DNA of 64,000 nucleotides, from assembly GCA_963739545.1 (NCBI GenBank), contig CAVUAT010000012.1, positions 71,571 to 135,570 on the forward strand. Direction: 5' to 3'. This document shows positions 57,444 through 64,000 of the stretch, in pieces. The notes beneath the pieces were generated by a model that did not search any database, had not been told where the DNA came from, and was given only the letters and a program-made list of their open reading frames with translations. The stretch's first letter is position 1. Each line of letters starts with the position of its first letter. The translations under genes were made by a program, and so were the position numbers. Source of the DNA: CAVUAT01 sp963739545 (lineage in GTDB: Bacteria; Actinomycetota; Thermoleophilia; Solirubrobacterales; 70-9).

Positions 57444-58184
57444 CTAATCCGGCGAGGCCGCCGGAGCTGGCGGCTCCTCGCTCCCGCCGCCGCTCAACTC
57501 CGCGGCGGCGCGGTCCTTCTCGGCCTGCGCCGCCTCGGCTCGCTCGGCTGCATCGAGGCTCGCTTGCGCCGCCTTCTCGGCCTCGGCCTCGGCTTTCGCG
57601 GCGGCCTTGGCCGCGCGCCGGGCCTCCCGCGCCTTCTCGATGTAGGCCTCGACGGCGTTCTCGAGGCGCATCCACGTACCGGTCTCCTCTTGGCGCGCGC
57701 AGAAGGCGGCGAAACGGTCGAAGAGCAGCTCGCGGCGCGCCGCGAGGTAGACGGCCAGGACATCGAGGCCGCGGTAGGCCGTGCGGTGCGGCGCCTGGGC
57801 GGCGAGGCGCGGGTCGAGGTCGGGGGTCTGCCCGCCCTTGGCGCGAACCGCTTCGGCGTCCTCGGCCTGCAGCGCTGCTATGTGCTCGCGCACGCGCGGG
57901 AGCATCACGTCGCAGTCGTGCATCTCGCCGAGGATGTCCTGGAGGTCGCGCGCGCGGCGACGCGCGACGTCTGCGGGGCGGCCGAAGCAGAAACCCGTGG
58001 CCTCGAGCACGTAGCGCAGGCGCTTGGCGGCGATGCGCATGTCGTGCTGTGCGGTGATCTCGCGGCGCTCGAGCGCCTTCGGGGTGAAGGCGAGCATCTC
58101 GTCGAGGCGGACCCGCACGATGCGGGCGGCGTTCTCGCCGAGCGGGCCGGCGGGGTCGAGCTTCTTCACGGCCCTGGCCTTCAC
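57444..58184 (-). CDS. CHAD-domain protein, C-terminal half-domain
   Basis: A 246-residue protein beginning with GTG at 58184, which overlaps the stop of the upstream CHAD half-gene (GTGA). It contains the second helical bundle of a CHAD domain: ITAQHDMRIAAKRLRYVLEA and HDCDVMLPRVREHIAAL, and then a long Ala/Glu/Lys-rich helical tail (ARRAAKAAAKAEAEAEKAAQ) of about 70 residues. CHAD domains bind polyphosphate through conserved basic faces. Usually both bundles lie in one chain; here they are two proteins made in series. Confidence 0.82.
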   Translation of the reverse strand: MKARAVKKLDPAGPLGENAARIVRVRLDEMLAFTPKALERREITAQHDMRIAAKRLRYVLEATGFCFGRPADVARRRARDLQDILGEMHDCDVMLPRVREHIAALQAEDAEAVRAKGGQTPDLDPRLAAQAPHRTAYRGLDVLAVYLAARRELLFDRFAAFCARQEETGTWMRLENAVEAYIEKAREARRAAKAAAKAEAEAEKAAQASLDAAERAEAAQAEKDRAAAELSGGGSEEPPAPAASPD

Positions 58185-58669
58185 GCGGCCCCCTGCTCCC
58201 GCGCGGCGGCGACGAGCTCGTCGAGGCTCTCGCCGAGAGCCGTCAGGTTCGCGGTGTCGACGAGGGGGGCAAGCTCGAGGTTCGCCTCGGCCTGCTCGTC
58301 GCGAAGGCGGTCGATCAAGCTCTCGACGCCGCGCTGGTCGGGGGCGGGCATCTGGTCGTTGAAGCTTCGGAGCGCGGCCATCGCGACATCTCGGTCGCGG
58401 CGCTCGCCGAGGCCGTCGGCGAGGCGCTTGACCTCGCGCAGAGCCTGGCGGTAGGACTTCGGCGGAAAGCACGGCTCAAAAACCTCGAGCGCCGCGCGGA
58501 GCCGCCGGGTCGCAACCCGCATGTCGTGGACGCGGTCGATGTCGCCCGTGTCGAGCACCCCGCGCGCGTGGTCGGTGACCTCCTCACCGCGGGTGGCGAC
58601 GATCGTCGCAGCGACCTCGCCGTAGCTCTGGTCGGCCGAGAGGCCGTTGATCTCTCTCGCCTTCGCCAT
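58181..58669 (-). CDS. CHAD-domain protein, N-terminal half-domain
   Basis: A 162-residue protein carrying the first CHAD bundle: DRVHDMRVATRRLRAALEVF with the conserved His and Arg residues, SYRQALREVKRLADGLGERR and DRDVAMAALRSFNDQM. The last part (ELAPLVDTANLTALGESLDE) would join the second bundle, but the frame ends at TGA and the next gene starts on the same bases. It lies 36 bases after ppx, supporting a polyphosphate-linked role. Confidence 0.85.
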   Translation of the reverse strand: MAKAREINGLSADQSYGEVAATIVATRGEEVTDHARGVLDTGDIDRVHDMRVATRRLRAALEVFEPCFPPKSYRQALREVKRLADGLGERRDRDVAMAALRSFNDQMPAPDQRGVESLIDRLRDEQAEANLELAPLVDTANLTALGESLDELVAAAREQGAA

Positions 58670-58704
58670 CGCGGCGGAAGCCTAGCCCCGCGAGCCCACC
58701 GCGG

Positions 58705-59613
58705 CTAGGCGGCGACCGCCTTCGACGAGGAGCCGTTGGCCTCTTGGAGCAGGTCGAGGATGATCCCCTCGCGGAGCCCGCCCTTGCCTATCTGCAGCGG
58801 CTGGCCGAGCAGCTCCGAGAACTTCTCGAGCAGCAGCACTCCGGCCGGCAGAAGCTTGACGCGCCGCGGGTCCAGCTCGAAGCGAACCGCGACGTCCTCG
58901 ATGGAATCGCTCGAGAGAACGCGCACCGCGCGCTCGAGCGTCTCGTACTCGAGCACCACCCCGACCAGCGTGCGCAGCGAGGTGGCGCTGCCCCCGACCG
59001 CGACGGCCTGGTCGGGCGGGTCGAATTCGACGCCGTCGAACAGGTCGCCGATCTCGTCGCGCAACGAGCGAATCTCGGATGCTGAGGGCGGGTCGCTCTT
59101 CAGGTGCGCCCCAGTGAGCGATCCGGAGCCGATCTTCCAGGAGCGGACCTCCTGGACTCCCTCGGCGACCGATCCGAAGATCACCTCGGAGGAGCCTCCG
59201 CCGACGTCGACGACGGCGATGCTTCCCTCGACCGCATGGCCGAGCGACTTGGTGGCGCCGAGGAAGGCGAGGCGCCCCTCCTCCTCCTCATCGAGAACCT
59301 CGACGTCGACGCCGGCCTCCTTCGAGATTCTCCTCGCGACCTTCTCGCTGTTCTTGGCCTCCCTGATCGCGGCCGTGGCGACGGTCTTGATCACCTCGGC
59401 GCCCATCTCCTGGGCGAGGCGGACCTGCGTCTGAACCACCTCGGTGACCTCGGCGACCTTCACGTCGCTGAGCTTTCCCTTGCCCTTGGCGAGGTCCTTG
59501 CCGATCGCCGTGTAGGCCCGCTGCTCCATCACCTTCCGCAGGCGGCTCTTCTCAGGCTCGGCGACGAGCAGGCGGGTCGTGTTGGAGCCGATGTCGATCG
59601 CCGCGCAAAGCAT
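58705..59613 (-). CDS. ppx: Exopolyphosphatase / guanosine pentaphosphatase family
   Basis: A 302-residue Ppx/GppA ASKHA-fold enzyme, equal to the N-terminal two domains of longer relatives. Motifs: AAIDIGSNTTRLLVAE (phosphate 1), TVATAAIREAKN, EEEGRLAFLGA, VVDVGGGSSEVIFG (phosphate 2) and AVGGSATSLRTLVG. It removes terminal phosphates from polyphosphate or pppGpp. ATG at 59613 chosen. It starts the minus-strand unit ppx-CHAD-N-CHAD-C. Confidence 0.93.
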   Translation of the reverse strand: MLCAAIDIGSNTTRLLVAEPEKSRLRKVMEQRAYTAIGKDLAKGKGKLSDVKVAEVTEVVQTQVRLAQEMGAEVIKTVATAAIREAKNSEKVARRISKEAGVDVEVLDEEEEGRLAFLGATKSLGHAVEGSIAVVDVGGGSSEVIFGSVAEGVQEVRSWKIGSGSLTGAHLKSDPPSASEIRSLRDEIGDLFDGVEFDPPDQAVAVGGSATSLRTLVGVVLEYETLERAVRVLSSDSIEDVAVRFELDPRRVKLLPAGVLLLEKFSELLGQPLQIGKGGLREGIILDLLQEANGSSSKAVAA

Positions 59614-59693
59614 CAGCCTGATCTTCTCAGAGGTGGCGGATCGTTCACACACTGTTCACGGGATCCCGCACGCCCCGTCGTACTTTGGAGGTG

Positions 59694-60569
59694 ATGGAGC
59701 GCTCCGATCTGAGTCAGCGTCTCGGTCTCAGCGTCCCGTACGAGTGGTGGCCCTCCACCCCGCTCCTGAAGGAGATCGAGGCCGCGGGGTTCGGTTGGGT
59801 CCAGGTGCCCTCGCCCCCGTCGTCGGTCCTGGTCGACCCTCGCGCGTGCGCGACGCACGCGAACGCCCTGCGCGAGGCGCTCGCGACCTCGGGGCTGCGG
59901 TTGATCCTGCACGCTCCCGGCTCGCTGCAGGCTGGCGCTCCGTCGAGCGACCGCGCGCTCGAGGGGCTCGTCTCCTACTCGGCCGAGGCCGGCGCGCCGC
60001 TCGTCGTCTACCACGCGGCCAACTTCCCGGACGCCCTGGCGAGTGAGGACGCGCTGCTCGCCGAGACGCGCTCTCTCGCCGCGGTCTCCAGGAACGCCGA
60101 GCGTCTCGGGGTGACGATCGCCCTCGAGAACCTTGCGCCGGTCTTCCCCGGCCCTGAGGCCCTCTCCCACACGCCGCGCGTACTGCGCACGATGGCGAAG
60201 AGGATCGACTCGCCGGCGATCGGCGTCTGCCTCGACGTCGGGCACGCTCACCTGGTCGCCGCCCTTCGCCGCACCGACATCGCCGAGCTGATCGAGCCTG
60301 TGCTCGACCGTGTCGCGGTCTTGCATCTGCACGACAACCTGGGCGCGCGTCGCGGTGGAGAGTCCCGCCCCGAGCTCGACCCGGTGCGGCTCGACCTGCA
60401 CCTGCCGATCGGCCGGGGCAGCGTCCCCTGGGATCGCGTCGCGCCACTCCTCGGGCGAGCGTCGGCTGCGCCGCTGCTGCTCGAGGTCCATCCGCCACGG
60501 CCTGCGCCGTCGCGACTGATCGCCGGCGCGCTGGGCGCCCTCGCCGCGCAGGTCCCCGCCCGAGCCTGA
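59694..60569 (+). CDS. Xylose isomerase-like TIM-barrel protein
   Basis: A 291-residue member of the sugar isomerase/AP endonuclease 2 superfamily: EAAGFGWVQVPSPPSSV, LILHAPGSLQAG, YHAANF, TIALENLAPVFPGPE, GVCLDVGHAHLV and VAVLHLHDNLGARRGG, with the Glu, Asp and His that bind the metal. Function (isomerase, epimerase or endonuclease) is not deducible. TACTTT at 59681-59686 lies 7 bases before the ATG, so a leaderless mRNA is likely. It is divergent from ppx and convergent with phoU, with one base between stops. Confidence 0.85.
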   Translation: MERSDLSQRLGLSVPYEWWPSTPLLKEIEAAGFGWVQVPSPPSSVLVDPRACATHANALREALATSGLRLILHAPGSLQAGAPSSDRALEGLVSYSAEAGAPLVVYHAANFPDALASEDALLAETRSLAAVSRNAERLGVTIALENLAPVFPGPEALSHTPRVLRTMAKRIDSPAIGVCLDVGHAHLVAALRRTDIAELIEPVLDRVAVLHLHDNLGARRGGESRPELDPVRLDLHLPIGRGSVPWDRVAPLLGRASAAPLLLEVHPPRPAPSRLIAGALGALAAQVPARA

Positions 60570-60570
60570 C

Positions 60571-61275
60571 CTACGGTGCGGCAGCCGGTGCCTCGCCGGG
60601 ATGCGAGGCGTCCTCGAACTCGCGGAACAGGCCCGTGACGACGAAGGCCACCTGCTCACCGACGTCGACGGCATTGTCGCCGGTGCGCTCGAGGGCGCGG
60701 GCGACGAAGCACATCGTCAGCGCCCACTCGCGGATGTCCTTGTCGCCGCCCATGTCGACGGCGATCCGGAAGCACTGCTTGTTGAGGTCGTCGACGACGT
60801 CGTCCTGCCGCACCAGGTCGCGGGCCAGCGCGACGTCGCGAGCCTCGAAGGCCTTTTTCGACTGCGTCACCTGCGAGCGGACCTGCTTGCCCATCTGCAG
60901 GATCGGGTCGAGCATCTCGGAGCGCTGCGGAGCGTCGTAGCCGGTCAGCGGGATCAGCTTCGCGATGTTGACGCACTGGTCGCCCATCCGCTCCATGCAC
61001 TTCATGACGTGCAACAGGGCCGAGATCAGCCGCAGGTCCGTGGCGACCGGCGCCTGAGTCGCGAGCAGGGTGAGGATCGCCTGATGGACCTCCAGGTAGC
61101 GGCCGTCGATGCGGTCGTCATCGGCGACGACGAGCTCCGCGAGCTCGGCGTCGCGGTGCTCCACCGCTTCCATGACGCGATCGAGCGACTGTACGACCAA
61201 GTCTAGCCCGCCGAGAGCCGTCTTTTCGAGGCTCTCGAGCTCCTCCTGGTAGTGGAGGCGGGTCTTGTCGGGCAC
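60571..61275 (-). CDS. phoU: Phosphate transport regulator PhoU
   Basis: A 234-residue protein made of two three-helix bundles with the PhoU metal motifs: VVADDDRIDGRYLEVHQAIL in the first, VRQDDVVDDLNKQCFRIAV in the second, and MKCMERMGDQCVNIAKLI and ALERTGDNAVDVGEQVAFVV. It dampens the Pst system and PhoR signalling when phosphate is plentiful. It follows pstB by 34 bases, completing pstC-pstA-pstB-phoU. Confidence 0.95.
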   Translation of the reverse strand: MPDKTRLHYQEELESLEKTALGGLDLVVQSLDRVMEAVEHRDAELAELVVADDDRIDGRYLEVHQAILTLLATQAPVATDLRLISALLHVMKCMERMGDQCVNIAKLIPLTGYDAPQRSEMLDPILQMGKQVRSQVTQSKKAFEARDVALARDLVRQDDVVDDLNKQCFRIAVDMGGDKDIREWALTMCFVARALERTGDNAVDVGEQVAFVVTGLFREFEDASHPGEAPAAAP

Positions 61276-61309
61276 TATCCCTGCCCTCGCGTTCCGCTTC
61301 GCTTCACGC

Positions 61310-62092
61310 TCAGCCGACCTTTCCGGTGACGTAGTCCTCTGTTCGCTTGTCGGAGGGGTTGGTGAAGATCCTGTTGGTCTCGTCGTACTCGACGAGCTGG
61401 CCCCAACGCTCCTTCTCGGACGCCGAGAGCTCGACGATCAGGAATGCCGTCTTGTCCGAGACCCGCGCCGCCTGCTGCATGTTGTGGGTCACGATGACGA
61501 TCGAGTACTCCTCCTTCAGCTCCATCATCAGGTCCTCGATCTTCCCGGTCGAGATCGGGTCCAGCGCCGAGCAGGGCTCGTCCATCAGGATCACGTCCGG
61601 GTCGACGGCGATCGCCCGAGCGATGCAGAGACGCTGCTGCTGGCCGCCCGACATCCCGTAGGCGTTGGAGTCCATGCGTCCCTTCACCTCGTCCCAGAGC
61701 GCAGCGCGCTCCAGGGCCGTCTTGACCCGGTCGTCGACGTTGTCCATGCCGAGGATGCGAGGCCCGAAGGCGATGTTGTCGAAGATCGACTTCGGGAACG
61801 GGTTGGGCTTCTGGAAGACCATGCCGATGCGCTTTCGCACCTCGACCGGATCGATCTCGGCGCCGTAGAGATCCTGCCCGTGGTAGATCACCTGGCCGTC
61901 TACCCGAGCCGAGGGGATCAGGTCGTTCATCCGGTTGAGGCAGCGGATAAGGGTGCTTTTGCCGCAGCCCGAGGGGCCGATCAGCGCGGTGATCTTGTTG
62001 CGCTGGATCTCCATGGAGACGCTGTCCACGGCCTTCTGCTCGTCGTAGAAGACGCTCACGTCCTGGAGCTCGAAGATGTTCTCGGTCTTCAC
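61310..62092 (-). CDS. pstB: Phosphate ABC transporter ATPase PstB
   Basis: A 260-residue ATPase: Walker A IGPSGCGKSTLIRCLNRMND, Q-loop GMVFQKPNPFPKSIFDN, signature MSGGQQQRLCIARAIA, Walker B VILMDEPCSALDP and the H-loop IVTHNMQQAARVSD. GTG at 62092 gives the normal PstB length and follows AAAGG. A GTG at 62233 in the same frame would add a 47-residue Ala/Lys-rich leader (ADKAKKAAEAATGRG) that PstB proteins do not usually have; the choice is not certain. Confidence 0.94.
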   Translation of the reverse strand: MKTENIFELQDVSVFYDEQKAVDSVSMEIQRNKITALIGPSGCGKSTLIRCLNRMNDLIPSARVDGQVIYHGQDLYGAEIDPVEVRKRIGMVFQKPNPFPKSIFDNIAFGPRILGMDNVDDRVKTALERAALWDEVKGRMDSNAYGMSGGQQQRLCIARAIAVDPDVILMDEPCSALDPISTGKIEDLMMELKEEYSIVIVTHNMQQAARVSDKTAFLIVELSASEKERWGQLVEYDETNRIFTNPSDKRTEDYVTGKVG

Positions 62093-62266
62093 GTTGCTGC
62101 CTTTCTTGGACCAGCGCTCCTGCTCGCCCGGGTCCCTGACGCCGGACATGTCGACTCCGGGCCTCTCGCCCACCCCTCTTCCGGTGGCCGCTTCCGCGGC
62201 CTTTTTCGCTTTATCGGCCACTTCGTCCAACACTATCCACCACCGCCTTGTAGAAGGGCATCCGGG

Positions 62267-63199
62267 TCACCAGCGCTGCTGATACTTGTTGCGGAGCCAG
62301 ATCGCGACCGCGTTCATCGCCAGCAGGATCGCCATCAGGACGATGATCGCGGCGGCCGCGAGAGGAGCGAACTGCTCCTTCTGGGCGTTCGAGATCCACT
62401 GGAAGATCTGGAGGGGCAACGCCTGGAAGTTCGAGAGAAAGCCGGTCGCTGGATCGGTCGCGAACGCCGCGGCGCCGATCAGGATCAGGGGCGCGGTTTC
62501 GCCGATCGCGCGCGAGAGCGCGAGGATCGTGCCTGTGGCGATGCCGGGGATCGCGGCGGGAAGGACCTGCTTCCAGATCGTCTGCCACTGCGTCGCGCCC
62601 AGAGCCATCGAGCCCTCGCGGATCGAGGGCGGCACCGCGCGAAGGGCCTCACGCCCGGCGATGATCACGACGGGCAGGACGAGCAGCCCTAGCGTGAGCC
62701 CGCCGGCGAGCACCACGCGGCCGAGCGAGAGGGGGCCGCGGACGAGGAAGGCGAGACCGAGGATTCCGTAGATGATCGAAGGGACCCCGGCGAGGTTCTG
62801 GATGTTGAGCTCGATGAACCGGTTGAACCACCGGGTCCGGTCGGCGAACTCCTCGAGGTAGACGGCGGTGGCGACCCCGATCGGGACGATGAACAGGATG
62901 CACACCGCCATCAGCCACAGCGTCCCGACCAGCGCCGGGTAGATCCCCGAGTCGCGGGCGACAGACGAGGCGTTGTTGGTGAAGAAGCCGGTCTGGAAGA
63001 GGGTGGAGAAGCCGTCCTGGCGGACCACGACGTCGTAGAGGATCACGGCCAAGACCACGAGGCCGGCCGAGAGGGCGACGAGCAGCCCGTAGCGGAAGAT
63101 GGTCTCCCGCAGCTTGCGGTCTCGCGACGGCGCATGGATGCCCGCCGGGTTCTCCGGGTTGGCCGCGGCGGCCTGCGGTGAGACGGTGACGTCGCTCAT
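62267..63199 (-). CDS. pstA: Phosphate ABC transporter permease PstA
   Basis: A 310-residue permease with six spans: IFRYGLLVALSAGLVVLAVI, GTLWLMAVCILFIVPIGVAT, NIQNLAGVPSIIYGILGLAF and the EAA loop VPPSIREGSMALGATQWQTI, IGETAPLILIGAAAF. The ATG at 63199 overlaps the pstC stop by 4 bases. The 40-residue soluble N-terminus (SPQAAAANPENPAGIHAPSR) is cytoplasmic. Confidence 0.94.
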   Translation of the reverse strand: MSDVTVSPQAAAANPENPAGIHAPSRDRKLRETIFRYGLLVALSAGLVVLAVILYDVVVRQDGFSTLFQTGFFTNNASSVARDSGIYPALVGTLWLMAVCILFIVPIGVATAVYLEEFADRTRWFNRFIELNIQNLAGVPSIIYGILGLAFLVRGPLSLGRVVLAGGLTLGLLVLPVVIIAGREALRAVPPSIREGSMALGATQWQTIWKQVLPAAIPGIATGTILALSRAIGETAPLILIGAAAFATDPATGFLSNFQALPLQIFQWISNAQKEQFAPLAAAAIIVLMAILLAMNAVAIWLRNKYQQRW

Positions 63200-64000
63200 C
63201 AGTCGTACACCTGCCTGTACTTGCGGACGAAGCGGATCGCGATCGCGTTCATGAACAGGGTCATGACGAACAGCACCATGCCGACGGCGAAGATCGTCTT
63301 GTACTCGGTCGACCCGGTCGGGATGTCGCCCTGCCCGGTCGCCGCGATGAAGGTCGTCATCGTCTCGAAGCCCTCGAGTGGATTGAGGCCTGAGTTCGGC
63401 TGCAGGCCGGCGGCGATCAGAACGATCATCGTCTCGCCGATCCCGCGCGAGACGCCGAGCACGATCGAGGCGACGATGCCCGAGAGAGCGGCGGGCACCA
63501 CTACACGCGTCGCCACCTGCATCCGCGAGGCACCGAGGCCGTAGGCGCCTTCGCGCAGGCCCTGCGGCACGGCGGCCATCGAGTCCTCGGAGATCGAGGC
63601 GATCGTGGGGACGATCATGATCCCGACCACGACCCCGGCGGCGAGCGCGTTCTGGGTGGCCGCGCCGACGCCGAGGAAATCCTGGAGGACCAGCGGTGTG
63701 ACGAAGGTCAGCGCGAAGAACCCGAAGACGACCGTCGGCACTCCGACGAGCACCTCGAGCAGGGGCTTGACGATCCTCCGCAGTCTTGGGCTCGCGTACT
63801 CGGCGAGGTAGATCGCCGACCCGATCCCGAGCGGGACCGCGACGAGGATCGCGAGGGCGGTGATGAGCAGCGTCCCGTTGATGAGCGGCCAGATGCCGTA
63901 CTGCGGGTCCGCGAACGTCGGCGTCCACTCACCGTCGGTGACGAAGCTCGTGATGCCGACGTCGCTGAAGAAGCGGATCGTCTCGCTCAACAGGGCGTAC
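63199..64000 (-). CDS. pstC: Phosphate ABC transporter permease PstC (5' end outside the window)
   Basis: The frame is open to the window edge; the part present has about 267 residues: LINGTLLITALAILVAVPLG, SAIYLAEYASPRLRRIVKPL, LEVLVGVPTVVFGFFAL, the EAA loop AVPQGLREGAYGLGASRMQV and GVSRGIGETMIVLIAAGLQP. The first membrane span and start codon lie beyond base 64000. A TTG near 63990 is internal, not the start. The binding protein PstS is presumably further upstream. Confidence 0.94.
   Translation of the reverse strand, partial: YALLSETIRFFSDVGITSFVTDGEWTPTFADPQYGIWPLINGTLLITALAILVAVPLGIGSAIYLAEYASPRLRRIVKPLLEVLVGVPTVVFGFFALTFVTPLVLQDFLGVGAATQNALAAGVVVGIMIVPTIASISEDSMAAVPQGLREGAYGLGASRMQVATRVVVPAALSGIVASIVLGVSRGIGETMIVLIAAGLQPNSGLNPLEGFETMTTFIAATGQGDIPTGSTEYKTIFAVGMVLFVMTLFMNAIAIRFVRKYRQVYD

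Noticed and set aside
62093..62233. A 47-residue N-terminal extension of PstB.
   Set aside because: The frame is open, but the GTG at 62092 has a ribosome site and gives the normal PstB length. Left as an alternative start, not as a finding.

Overview
The window is a gene-dense, high-GC bacterial chromosome segment with very short intergenic gaps, many 4-nt start/stop overlaps and no insertion sequence, phage gene, integrase or CRISPR array. Several traits point to an actinobacterium, probably of the Thermoleophilia/Solirubrobacterales type (inference, not proven): a LexA box of the CGAAC-N4-GTTCG type, a ydaO-class c-di-AMP riboswitch in front of a secreted RlpA-like protein, TadE/TadG-like proteins, HxlR and NarL-type regulators, and many genes with a TANNNT box only 6-9 bases before the start codon, which implies widespread leaderless mRNAs.

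Layout. 1-5.8 kb: start of glnA, an AhpD-like protein, an RlpA-like protein under a c-di-AMP riboswitch, an SDR, a methyltransferase, a homocysteine S-methyltransferase, RNase P RNA, the lexA operon with its SOS box, and tRNA-Leu(GAG). 5.9-15.3 kb: accessory-type genes, including a TIR-domain effector-like protein, a CBS protein, an amidohydrolase, a two-component system with a membrane-protein target, an HxlR-SCP2 fusion and a short peptide-binding lipoprotein. 15.4-22 kb: secG and a System I cytochrome c maturation set split in two blocks (ccmI-like, ccmF, ccmE on the minus strand; ccmG-like, ccmH on the plus strand). 22-29 kb: argS, rlmH, an M48 protease, a phosphoesterase, a lipoprotein with a Ser/Thr kinase, and tgt. 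29-30 kb: a probable Xre/nucleotidyltransferase toxin-antitoxin pair. 30-34.5 kb: the glycolytic operon gap-pgk-tpiA-gpmI. 34.5-42 kb: ABC exporter, rapZ, uvrC, enoyl-CoA hydratase, cupredoxin, homoserine dehydrogenase, MaoC hydratase. 42-47 kb: a complete branched-chain amino acid ABC system, with the binding protein convergent to the transporter operon. 47-50 kb: a Tad-like cluster whose largest protein fuses a TadG-like part to VanY and SLT peptidoglycan hydrolase domains. 51-64 kb: a phosphate/polyphosphate region (DUF47, ppk, two half-CHAD proteins, ppx, phoU, pstB, pstA, pstC) interrupted by an arsenic locus.

The most unusual units are the arsenic operon arsR-arsM-(R2lox-like diiron oxidase) with divergent arsC and no efflux pump, the TIR protein with a beta-rich C-terminal domain resembling a Cap15-type sensor barrel, the Tad/VanY/SLT fusion, a 169-bp element bounded by near-perfect 17-bp inverted repeats inside the ccm cluster, and a CHAD domain split into two translationally coupled half-genes beside ppx. 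All functional statements rest on motif recognition by eye; no database search was run.
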